5,162 bases of DNA, taken from positions 1 through 5,162 of the forward strand of contig JAGOUP010000047.1 in NCBI GenBank assembly GCA_018061205.1, given 5' to 3'. Origin of the DNA: Candidatus Levyibacteriota bacterium (GTDB taxonomy: Bacteria; Patescibacteriota; Microgenomatia; Levybacterales; UBA12049). The position numbers and the translations under genes are program-made. The notes beneath the pieces were generated by a model that saw only the letters and a list, made by a program, of their open reading frames with translations, was not told where the DNA came from and ran no database searches. Below are positions 1-4,978 of this stretch, piece after piece; within the stretch, counting starts at the first letter, position 1, and the number at the start of each line of letters is the position of its first letter.

Positions 1-998
1 TCCGTGTACGTCAATGATCCATGAGGGATAGATACTGAAACATTCACGAGCTGTTGCTGCTGTGGATACAGATAGACTGCTGGCTTGCAGGATGGATAAT
101 ACCATCCATCTGGCTGTGCACTCACTCGCGGCACGAACCATCCTAACTGTTCTTGCTTTTTATCCGGTGAATTTTCAATAACATCCCCAAGCTTGAACTT
201 CACGGCAGCTAGACCACCATCAACACAATCCAACACACTCTGGGGGACACGCTTGATAGGCTCGGATGGATTATCTGATCGAACCTGCTGATAAATATCC
301 ACGAGTGGATGCTCCAAATCCTCACCCGTATACGGATTGTAGTAATTCAAGTCTTTGTCCAACTGGACTAAAAAAAGCAATTTGTGATCGCTGAATCGAA
401 TTTGGTTGCCAGTAGATCCATCTGTTGCACCAAAGGGTACGCTCAAACCATTGGAGCTAGCAGTATTGGCACCTTTATCAGTATAATTTGCAGGATAGGT
501 CACCGCATACAGTGGTGCTTTACTCAAATTTGGTTCAACCGTGATTGGTTTGTGAACCCACTGACAAAAATGATAATGATTGGCACCATTGGAAGCAAAG
601 CCTGGCGAACAATGCACTTCATTTGGTCGATTACTCTCTTTGAGCTGACTTTTACTAAAATAGTTTTCCAATGGACCATTTCCTACAGGAACTGTGGATT
701 TGACGAGGCGGTATGGCACCAGCTCAGTGGTCAAAATAGGATCCACACTATTTCCGTCAAACTCATAGGCAGGGGCCATAATCGTTGGTGCATCTGCTTT
801 TATAGAACCATCGGGATTTAGGTAGGGACGGCAAAAAGGATTTTCTAGGGTATCTTTTGGGACATGCTTGGCAAATTTAGAAGGGAAAAATACGAAATAC
901 ATAGCGACTGCAATAACAACCCCAGCTAAAAACATTTCTGTGCCGCCATAGCCTTTTTGATACGTAAATTTTGGAGAGATTTGTCGGACAGATACCAT
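1..998 (-). CDS. Membrane-anchored surface protein with KPAVYLYP motif (3'-truncated by window edge)
   Basis: The frame is open from ATG at 998 to the left edge: 332 codons with no stop, so the C-terminus is missing. Residues 1-20 are short and polar. Residues about 22-38 (MFLAGVVIAVAMYFVFF) form one hydrophobic helix, probably a signal anchor. The rest is soluble and probably extracytoplasmic, with Cys at 56, 130, 145, 258 and 304 and an HYHF segment at 141-144. Near the cut end lies CKPAVYLYP (304-312), followed by a stretch rich in V and S. From memory, KP-x-x-YLYP followed by a beta-rich domain marks uncharacterised secreted or surface proteins in several bacterial groups, including CPR bacteria; I know no proven function. 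An in-frame TAA upstream and the absence of ATG/GTG/TTG between it and 998 make this the only reasonable start. There is no Shine-Dalgarno sequence, which fits the predicted leaderless transcript. The coding call is strong; the role is unknown. Confidence 0.85.
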   Translation of the reverse strand, partial: MVSVRQISPKFTYQKGYGGTEMFLAGVVIAVAMYFVFFPSKFAKHVPKDTLENPFCRPYLNPDGSIKADAPTIMAPAYEFDGNSVDPILTTELVPYRLVKSTVPVGNGPLENYFSKSQLKESNRPNEVHCSPGFASNGANHYHFCQWVHKPITVEPNLSKAPLYAVTYPANYTDKGANTASSNGLSVPFGATDGSTGNQIRFSDHKLLFLVQLDKDLNYYNPYTGEDLEHPLVDIYQQVRSDNPSEPIKRVPQSVLDCVDGGLAAVKFKLGDVIENSPDKKQEQLGWFVPRVSAQPDGWYYPSCKPAVYLYPQQQQLVNVSVSIPHGSLTYT

Positions 999-1033
999 AT
1001 ATATAGTGTAAAGAAAGCAATACCTAGAGTCAA
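998..1033 (-). promoter_or_regulatory. Predicted leaderless sigma70-type promoter of the KPAVYLYP gene
   Basis: Reading the minus strand, TTGACT (1033-1028) is followed after exactly 17 bases by TACACT (1010-1005). Placing the start seven positions beyond the last -10 base puts it at 998, the A of the ATG. No Shine-Dalgarno sequence lies upstream of that ATG, so an mRNA starting on its own start codon is coherent. This is read from consensus spacing, not measured. Confidence 0.6.
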
Positions 1034-1048
1034 TTACCCCTTTGACTA

Positions 1049-1089
1049 ATTACTATATTTGTAAGGCCTGGCCTTACAAATATAGTAAT
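1049..1089. repeat. Perfect 41-bp palindrome, left end of transposon
   Basis: Two 20-base arms pair without mismatch around T1069. The core is GTAAGGCCTGGCCTTAC (1061-1077), flanked by AT-rich arms ending in TATAGTAAT. As single-stranded DNA it would fold into one long hairpin with a GC-rich tip, the type of structure bound by Y1/RAYT transposases. It also holds -10-like TATAGT on both strands. Confidence 0.9.
1059..1086 (+). promoter_or_regulatory. Candidate transposase promoter inside the palindrome
   Basis: TTGTAA (1059-1064), 16 bases, then TATAGT (1081-1086) gives a plausible sigma70-like promoter with a start near 1093, some 37 bases before the transposase ATG. Because the sequence is palindromic, the same boxes occur on the minus strand (TTGTAA 1079-1074, TATAGT 1057-1052) and would fire toward the KPAVYLYP gene. 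The boxes are modest matches, so this is tentative. Confidence 0.35.
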
Positions 1090-1129
1090 AGTTATTGCAC
1101 TCGGGGAAAAATGAGTTTATCATAGTGGT

Positions 1130-1789
1130 ATGCCTGCCCGTAATCGAATCAAACCGTACCTGGAAGATGGATATTATCATCTCTATAATAGAGGTGTTGA
1201 GAAAAGAGAGATTTTTCTGGACCGACAAGATTATAATGTCTTTCTCTCCTATCTCTCCGAATACCTAACTCCAAAAGATACTGAAGCCCTCATGGCACAA
1301 CTTGCTGATCCGACCCTCTACTCTAGTGAAAAGGATGCAATAAGACGAAAACTGCGTTTGAATAATTTTGCTGATGAAATAACCATGCTGGCCTACTGTC
1401 TCATGCCCAATCATTTTCATTTCTTTGTAAAACAAACAAAAGCGAATACTATCAATGTCTTCATGAACTCTCTCGGCACTCGGTATAGTATGTATTTCAA
1501 CAGAAAATATAAACGAGTGGGTTCACTCTACCAAGGTATCTACAAAGCAGCTCCTATCACCAATGAAGGTCACTTTCTGTATTTGTCTAAATACATCCAC
1601 AAGCAGGCATATAGGAGTCAACCATGTTCCTATGAAGAATATCTTGGGAAGAAAAAGACTGCCTGGATAAAACCTGATGAAATATTGAGCTATTTTTCAA
1701 GAAAACACCCACAACTATCCTATGAAGCATTTGTCAAAGAACCAGACGATTCAGATGAAATCATGACCCTACCAACACTAGAGGACTAA
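1130..1789 (+). CDS. REP-associated tyrosine (Y1, IS200-like) transposase
   Basis: A 219-residue protein, a usual full length for this group. It should nick and rejoin single-stranded DNA at hairpin ends through a covalent tyrosine-DNA bond. Visible motifs: the N-terminal GYYHLYNRGV block (14-23) typical of RAYT proteins; the metal-binding HUH-type pair H95-F-H97 within MPNHFHFFVKQ (92-102); and the block RYSMYFNRKYKRVGSLYQ (118-135), which should hold the nucleophile (Y119 or Y122; an alignment would decide). YLSKYIHKQ (151-159) matches the conserved helix usually written YIHxNP. All key residues are present, so the enzyme looks intact. ATG 1130 is the first possible start, because an in-frame TGA lies at 1112-1114. 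There is no clear ribosome-binding site; a five-codon ATG...TAG frame (1111-1125) ends just before the start. The gene is flanked by the element's own palindromic repeats, which are its likely substrates. Confidence 0.9.
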   Translation: MPARNRIKPYLEDGYYHLYNRGVEKREIFLDRQDYNVFLSYLSEYLTPKDTEALMAQLADPTLYSSEKDAIRRKLRLNNFADEITMLAYCLMPNHFHFFVKQTKANTINVFMNSLGTRYSMYFNRKYKRVGSLYQGIYKAAPITNEGHFLYLSKYIHKQAYRSQPCSYEEYLGKKKTAWIKPDEILSYFSRKHPQLSYEAFVKEPDDSDEIMTLPTLED

Positions 1790-1804
1790 ACCTCGTGCCT
1801 GTTG

Positions 1805-1832
1805 AAGGCCAGGCCTTACAAATATAGTAATT
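1805..1832. repeat. Right-end inverted repeat of the transposon (28 bp)
   Basis: Exact reverse complement of 1048-1075. It keeps the GC-rich tip (AAGGCC A GGCCTT, six paired bases around A1811) and one long arm ending TATAGTAATT, but lacks the second arm, so alone it folds only into a short hairpin. In single-stranded DNA it could instead pair over 28 bases with the left copy. Confidence 0.88.
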
Positions 1833-1839
1833 GTTCTTC

Positions 1840-1868
1840 TTGACATTGTATTTTGGGGTTGGTATGCT
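1840..1868 (+). promoter_or_regulatory. Extended -10 promoter of the O-antigen-ligase-like gene
   Basis: A perfect TTGACA (1840-1845), a 17-base spacer, then TATGCT (1863-1868), preceded by TG at 1860-1861, giving the extended -10 form TGgTATGCT. Transcription would begin near 1875, some 17 bases before ATG 1892. The promoter lies only seven bases outside the transposon's right repeat. Its overlap with the TTG codon at 1853 argues against that upstream start. Confidence 0.65.
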
Positions 1869-1891
1869 GGGTGGGTAACATATTCTGCCCT

Positions 1892-4105
1892 ATGGAATCG
1901 AAGAACGAAATTAGTGCTTATTTGGAGAACATATCTATCCTCCTATTGGGATTGATTCTTTTTGGGTTGCCTCTCGTGTTCACTACGCTCACTACGGATG
2001 CATTTACACTACCTAAGCAAATCTTGTTGATTGTTGGCGGATTGGTACTGCTCCTCCTCTCTGGAGCTCGGATGATTTCTGAAGGAAGTGTCCGAATCAG
2101 ACGAACACCATTTGATATCGCACTTGCTGTTTTTGGTGTCGTCCTCCTCGCTTCAGCGATACTCTCTATCAATCGTATAGACTCAATCCTGGCTGTAGTT
2201 CCAGCGATTTTTGCCATCATCTCATTTTTTCTCATCATCAATCTGGCAAAGAACAGGCCATCGATGACCTTTTTGGTCACCGCGTTGCTTTCTGGATCAG
2301 CGATCGCAGCACTCGTTTCGATACTATCCTATGCAAAAGTGTATGTGTTGCCAATGCCTTTTACAAAGGTACCTGAGTTCACGACCTTTGGAACCATGCT
2401 CGATCAGGCAATGTATTTGGTCTTTCTGCTTCCTATCGTTGGATACTTTGTGTATTCGATCGTTCGACACCTGCAAACAACCCGCTTTGGCAGAACAAGT
2501 AGTAGTGCTAGTAGTAAAACAGTATTGACAGGCAATCCAATCGGTATGGGATTTGCTGGTGTGGTTTTGGTACTGTTGGCTGCTGCCCTCGCAGTGAGTG
2601 GCTATCAACTATTCTTACAACGACCACTGCTCCTGCCATTTGACACAGGGTTCCAAACTGCTTTTGCTGCGATCTCACAAGATACGGGTAGAACACTCCA
2701 AGGATTCCTCTTTGGCTCGGGCTTCGGCACCTACAGTACTGATTTCACCAGATTCAAAATGGCATCCTTTAATCTCAATAGCAATCTGTGGACACTCACC
2801 TTCTTTCGATCATCCAGTTTTGTGTTAGAGCTCTTGGCAACAACGGGTTTGGCGGGTATACTCTCTTTCGGATTTGTCCTCTATACCATATTCAAATCAG
2901 TTCGAGAGAATATGAGTAAAAAAGGGTATACGAATCCACTGGTTATCTCAGTGATCCTCGTCGCTATCGCCTCACTGGTGCTTCCCTTCTCTCCGATCAT
3001 CGTCATCATGTTCTTTGTCCTCCTGGGTCTGTATGCAGCAGAAAATAGACTGGAAGCTGCAACACGTTCAAAGGAATACTTTGATGTGGAACTCCACTTT
3101 GTCGCATTCACTGAGGGATTCATCCCTGTTACTGCAACACCAGTAACCGAAGGCGATCATCGAGTACAAAAGGACTATACAAAGATATTGCCAGTCACGC
3201 TCTTCATCCTCTTTGTTGGCTTTGTTGCTGTGGTCGGATTCTTCACCTACAGCTTTACCTACTCAGATATCATCTTCCAGCGCTCACTGGTTGCCGCATC
3301 ACAAAACAATGGTCTCCAAACCTATACAGACCAAATAACCGCTATCAGAGCTTTCCCCTACCGAGATGCATACTATCGTATCGCATCACAAACAGATCTC
3401 GCGTTAGCGAACTCACTCGCATCATCTATCCCTGCTGGTTCTTCTCCATCAGCACAGATCCAACAGAATGTCACCCAACTCATCCAAGAAGCTATCTCAA
3501 CAGGAAGAACTGCTACACAACTAGCACCAGCAACGGCTGTAAACTGGCAGAATCTCTCCAGTGTGTATCGAGGACTCATCGGCTTTGGACAAAATGCTGA
3601 TCAGTTCGCAATCGCAACACAACAGCAAGCGATCGCACTCAATCCAAATGACCCACAAGGATATATCAATCTGGGCGGTATCTACTACCAGCTAGGTCTT
3701 TGGGATAATGCGCAACAATCATTCCAAACAGCAGTAAGTTTGAAACCTGACTATGCCAATGCCTATTACAATCTCGGTCATGCGCTGGAATCCAAAGGAG
3801 ATTTGACCAATGCACTCACTACCTATGAAACAGTCAAAACACTCATCGCTAACGATAAAGAAGGTACGAAGAAAATGGATACTGAGATCAAAGCATTGCA
3901 GGAAAAAATCGGGTCTGCAAAACAGACGCAAGAAGAACAATCACAAGCCACTCAGGAACAGGCTACAAATCAGGAGCAACAACCATCCGTCGGATTGAAT
4001 CAACCTGAAACACAACTCCCTGAGCAAAAAAATCCAGTCAAGCTCCCCTCTCCAGCAGTCACTGCTGAACCAAGTCCATCTGCTTCGCCAACACCGGGAC
4101 AGTAA
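1892..4105 (+). CDS. O-antigen ligase/polymerase-like polytopic membrane protein with C-terminal TPR domain
   Basis: A protein of 737 residues from ATG 1892. The frame opens at TTG 1853 (13 more residues), but the promoter -10 box lies inside that extension, so ATG is preferred. Hydrophobic segments lie near 15-32, 43-58, 74-93, 97-118, 125-147, 171-191, 219-237, 309-334, 348-367, 368-383 and 432-455. A long loop at 238-308 carries GSGFGTYS, like the GWGPGxF motif of Wzy_C-type ligases and polymerases, and is followed by S308-S-x9-G-L-A-G. Positive charges at the predicted inner loops put the long loop and the C-terminus outside the cytoplasm. Residues about 549-656 hold TPR-like repeats (clearest at 589-622 and 623-656, with NLGxxYYxxG and A..xF..Av.L.Pd patterns). 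The end is Q/E-rich, then P/S/T-rich. The family transfers or polymerises lipid-linked glycans, but the motif's usual histidine is serine here, so activity is uncertain. A glycan-related or envelope-scaffold role is inferred. Confidence 0.82.
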   Translation: MESKNEISAYLENISILLLGLILFGLPLVFTTLTTDAFTLPKQILLIVGGLVLLLLSGARMISEGSVRIRRTPFDIALAVFGVVLLASAILSINRIDSILAVVPAIFAIISFFLIINLAKNRPSMTFLVTALLSGSAIAALVSILSYAKVYVLPMPFTKVPEFTTFGTMLDQAMYLVFLLPIVGYFVYSIVRHLQTTRFGRTSSSASSKTVLTGNPIGMGFAGVVLVLLAAALAVSGYQLFLQRPLLLPFDTGFQTAFAAISQDTGRTLQGFLFGSGFGTYSTDFTRFKMASFNLNSNLWTLTFFRSSSFVLELLATTGLAGILSFGFVLYTIFKSVRENMSKKGYTNPLVISVILVAIASLVLPFSPIIVIMFFVLLGLYAAENRLEAATRSKEYFDVELHFVAFTEGFIPVTATPVTEGDHRVQKDYTKILPVTLFILFVGFVAVVGFFTYSFTYSDIIFQRSLVAASQNNGLQTYTDQITAIRAFPYRDAYYRIASQTDLALANSLASSIPAGSSPSAQIQQNVTQLIQEAISTGRTATQLAPATAVNWQNLSSVYRGLIGFGQNADQFAIATQQQAIALNPNDPQGYINLGGIYYQLGLWDNAQQSFQTAVSLKPDYANAYYNLGHALESKGDLTNALTTYETVKTLIANDKEGTKKMDTEIKALQEKIGSAKQTQEEQSQATQEQATNQEQQPSVGLNQPETQLPEQKNPVKLPSPAVTAEPSPSASPTPGQ

Positions 4106-4185
4106 TTTTCAATTTTCATTTACCAATTTTCAATCAATGATTCATTGTTTCATTGGACAATTGAATGAAAATTGTTACTTGGTAA
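4104..4185. repeat. AT-rich spacer with nested inverted repeats
   Basis: This lies in the convergent gap after the membrane-protein stop. CAATTTTCATT (4110-4120) pairs with AATGAAAATTG (4164-4174), TTACCAA (4120-4126) can alternatively pair with TTGGTAA (4179-4185), and CAATGATTCATTG (4135-4147) is a perfect 13-bp palindrome. No GC-rich stem followed by a T run is present, so this is at best a weak terminator for the plus-strand gene. The segment 4125-4147 recurs in altered form at 4660-4682. Confidence 0.6.
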
Positions 4186-4243
4186 TTGGAAATTTGATAA
4201 TGGGTGCGCTTTTTTCATGGGAAAATGGCAGTGTTTTTGCCAC

Positions 4244-4317
4244 AAAAAAACCAGAGAGTGCAGAGTATCATGTACCCTTTTGCCGCCTTCGTATCAAGAT
4301 ACGTCGGCTCTCTCTGG
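4244..4317 (-). terminator. Structured intrinsic terminator of the zinc-ribbon gene
   Basis: On the minus strand, CCAGAGAG (4317-4310) pairs perfectly with CTCTCTGG (4258-4251) and is followed by seven Ts (4250-4244). The 51-base interior holds a second hairpin: GCCG (4308-4305) with CGGC (4285-4282), enclosing CGTAT-CTTG-ATACG (4303-4290). It begins about a dozen bases after the zinc-ribbon stop codon. The long branched interior is unusual for a simple terminator. Confidence 0.7.
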
Positions 4318-4328
4318 AATCTTTGAGA

Positions 4329-4628
4329 TTATCCTTGTCTCTGAGACTTGAAACAATCGCGGCAAAGAACTGGTCGGTCACCTCTTGGTTGGAACGGTAC
4401 AGTGTCTTTTTTACCACATTGTGCACAAGTAATTTCAAAGGATTGACGTTCTCCGCCTCTTCCTCCTCTGTCATCACCCATACGTGATTTCTTGGCTTGT
4501 CGACAGTTAGGACATCGTACAGGAGCGTTCTGGAATCCTTTCTGTTGATAGAATTCTTGTTCAGAAGCAGTCCATGTAAATGGTTGTCCGCAATCTCGAC
4601 AGGTTAATGTTTGATCTGCAAATGCCAT
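4329..4628 (-). CDS. Small double zinc-ribbon protein
   Basis: A protein of 99 residues from ATG 4628; a TTG four codons upstream is possible, but the family begins MAFADxTLxC. It has two CxxC pairs per ribbon. Ribbon 1 is C10-RD-C13 ... C39-PN-C42, with the conserved FTWTASEQEFYQQKGF stretch (17-32) and NAPxRC; this resembles the Pfam 'probable zinc-ribbon' family (zf-trcl type, from memory). Ribbon 2 is C68-AQ-C71 ... C89-RD-C92, with VPFQPRGDRPVLC (77-89). The linker (about 48-61) is R/G-rich (RGGRGGER), compatible with nucleic-acid binding. All eight cysteines are present, so both sites should bind zinc. Such proteins are common as small uncharacterised genes; a nucleic-acid or ribosome-related role is inference. 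No Shine-Dalgarno sequence lies next to the start; a perfect one lies about 120 bases upstream. Downstream is a strong terminator, and the gene converges with the membrane-protein gene. Confidence 0.85.
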   Translation of the reverse strand: MAFADQTLTCRDCGQPFTWTASEQEFYQQKGFQNAPVRCPNCRQAKKSRMGDDRGGRGGERQSFEITCAQCGKKDTVPFQPRGDRPVLCRDCFKSQRQG

Positions 4629-4742
4629 AGTGTAATGCAATTTTCAATTTTTAATTTTCAATTTTCAATGAATGTTTCAATGTCTAAAATTTTCAAACAT
4701 TTAGATTTCATTTTAAATTTCAAATTTAAAATTTTAAATTAA
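4629..4742. repeat. AT-rich repeat tract between Shine-Dalgarno sequence and zinc-ribbon start
   Basis: Almost entirely A and T, with iterated AATTTTCAATTTT-like units (about 4638-4669), AAATTT-C-AAATTT (4715-4727) and a perfect 18-bp palindrome AATTTAAAATTTTAAATT (4723-4740). Segment 4660-4682 matches 4125-4147 at 20 of 23 bases in direct orientation, so related tracts bracket the zinc-ribbon gene. No coding frame is convincing. Confidence 0.6.
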
Positions 4743-4747
4743 GTTTG

Positions 4748-4757
4748 TCACCTCCTT
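4748..4757 (-). promoter_or_regulatory. Orphan perfect Shine-Dalgarno sequence
   Basis: The minus strand reads AAGGAGGTGA, a ten-base match to the complement of the usual 16S rRNA 3' tail. No ATG, GTG or TTG follows at a normal 5-10 base spacing. The next annotated start in this direction is the zinc-ribbon ATG, about 120 bases on, across the AT-rich tract. It may be the gene's former ribosome-binding site or part of a leader RNA. Confidence 0.55.
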
Positions 4758-4937
4758 CTCCATCAAAATGAAAACCTTGAAGGTAAAGTGTGTGTGTATG
4801 GTATTGCTGAAACATGAAATATTTTTTTGGGGCCTTTTTGAGGCTCCGAACTTTCTTAGCTACTAATCCTTTTATCCTGGCTTTGCCATATAAGAAAATC
4901 CAGAGAAAGGTGAGAAAACAACTCGTTCACTGTTTAT

Positions 4938-4966
4938 AGTGTAGAGTAAAAAGGGCAAAAAAGCAA
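4938..4966 (-). promoter_or_regulatory. Candidate promoter for the zinc-ribbon transcript
   Basis: The minus strand reads TTGCTT (4966-4961), 17 bases, TACACT (4943-4938), with start predicted near 4931. The -10 box shares the octamer TACACTAT with the promoter of the KPAVYLYP gene. It begins 13 bases past the stop of the right-edge gene and points at the zinc-ribbon gene. An alternative -10 is the overlapping TATAAA. The -35 match is modest. Confidence 0.35.
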
Positions 4967-4978
4967 GATGGCAAAGCA

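Larger units (their letters stand above)
1048..1832 (+). mobile_element. REP-associated (Y1/IS200-like) transposon, single gene
   Basis: A 785-bp unit holds one Y1-type transposase gene and is bounded by an exact 28-bp inverted repeat (1048-1075 against 1805-1832). The left copy lies inside a longer perfect palindrome and the right copy is only a partial one. Y1 HUH transposases of the IS200/IS605 and RAYT groups recognise imperfect hairpins at the ends of single-stranded DNA and make no target duplication, and none is seen here. The element lies between the promoters of two divergent genes. The boundaries are taken from the repeat; the true cleavage points could be several bases away. It may be active, since the gene and both repeats are intact. 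Confidence 0.75.
4743..4978 (-). other. Non-coding leader region upstream of the zinc-ribbon gene
   Basis: About 236 bases without a convincing gene. It holds the orphan Shine-Dalgarno sequence (4748-4757), a (GT)5 run (4788-4797), a GC-rich hairpin at 4829-4847 (GGGGCCT-TTTTG-AGGCTCC on the plus strand, with one G-U pair) that lacks a following T run on either strand, and TCACCTTTCTC (minus strand, 4913-4903) able to pair with the Shine-Dalgarno segment. If the candidate promoter at 4938-4966 is real, this is the first part of a leader of about 300 bases. No tRNA or known RNA family was recognised. Confidence 0.4.

Noticed and set aside
384..821. Plus-strand open frame of 145 codons
   Set aside because: It is antisense to the well-supported KPAVYLYP gene, with a Trp/Cys/Ile-heavy composition and no motif. 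It is a shadow frame.
1046..1228. Minus-strand open frame of 60 codons spanning the palindrome
   Set aside because: It runs through the transposon end and antisense to the transposase N-terminus, and its composition is not protein-like.
1047..1833. Target-site duplication around the transposon
   Set aside because: Flanks (GACT on the left, GTTC on the right) do not match, as expected for a Y1 transposase.
4221..4243. TGGCA...TGCCA hairpin as a second minus-strand terminator
   Set aside because: There are only five base pairs and a short TTTT run. It lies just beyond the strong terminator and adds little.
4137..4487. Plus-strand open frame of 116 codons
   Set aside because: It crosses the AT-rich spacer and the terminator and is antisense to the eight-cysteine zinc-ribbon gene.
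4734..4763. Minus-strand 9-codon frame (MEKEVTNLI) as a leader peptide
   Set aside because: It contains the Shine-Dalgarno sequence rather than following one, and shows no run of regulatory codons.
4726..4815. Minus-strand 29-codon frame (MFQQYHTHTLYL...) over the orphan Shine-Dalgarno sequence
   Set aside because: It has no ribosome-binding site, reads through a GT repeat and the Shine-Dalgarno sequence, and ends in the AT tract. Coding is not supported without conservation data.
4829..4847. GC-rich hairpin as an intrinsic terminator
   Set aside because: A T run follows on neither strand; on the plus strand the T run precedes the stem. It is kept only as part of the leader description.
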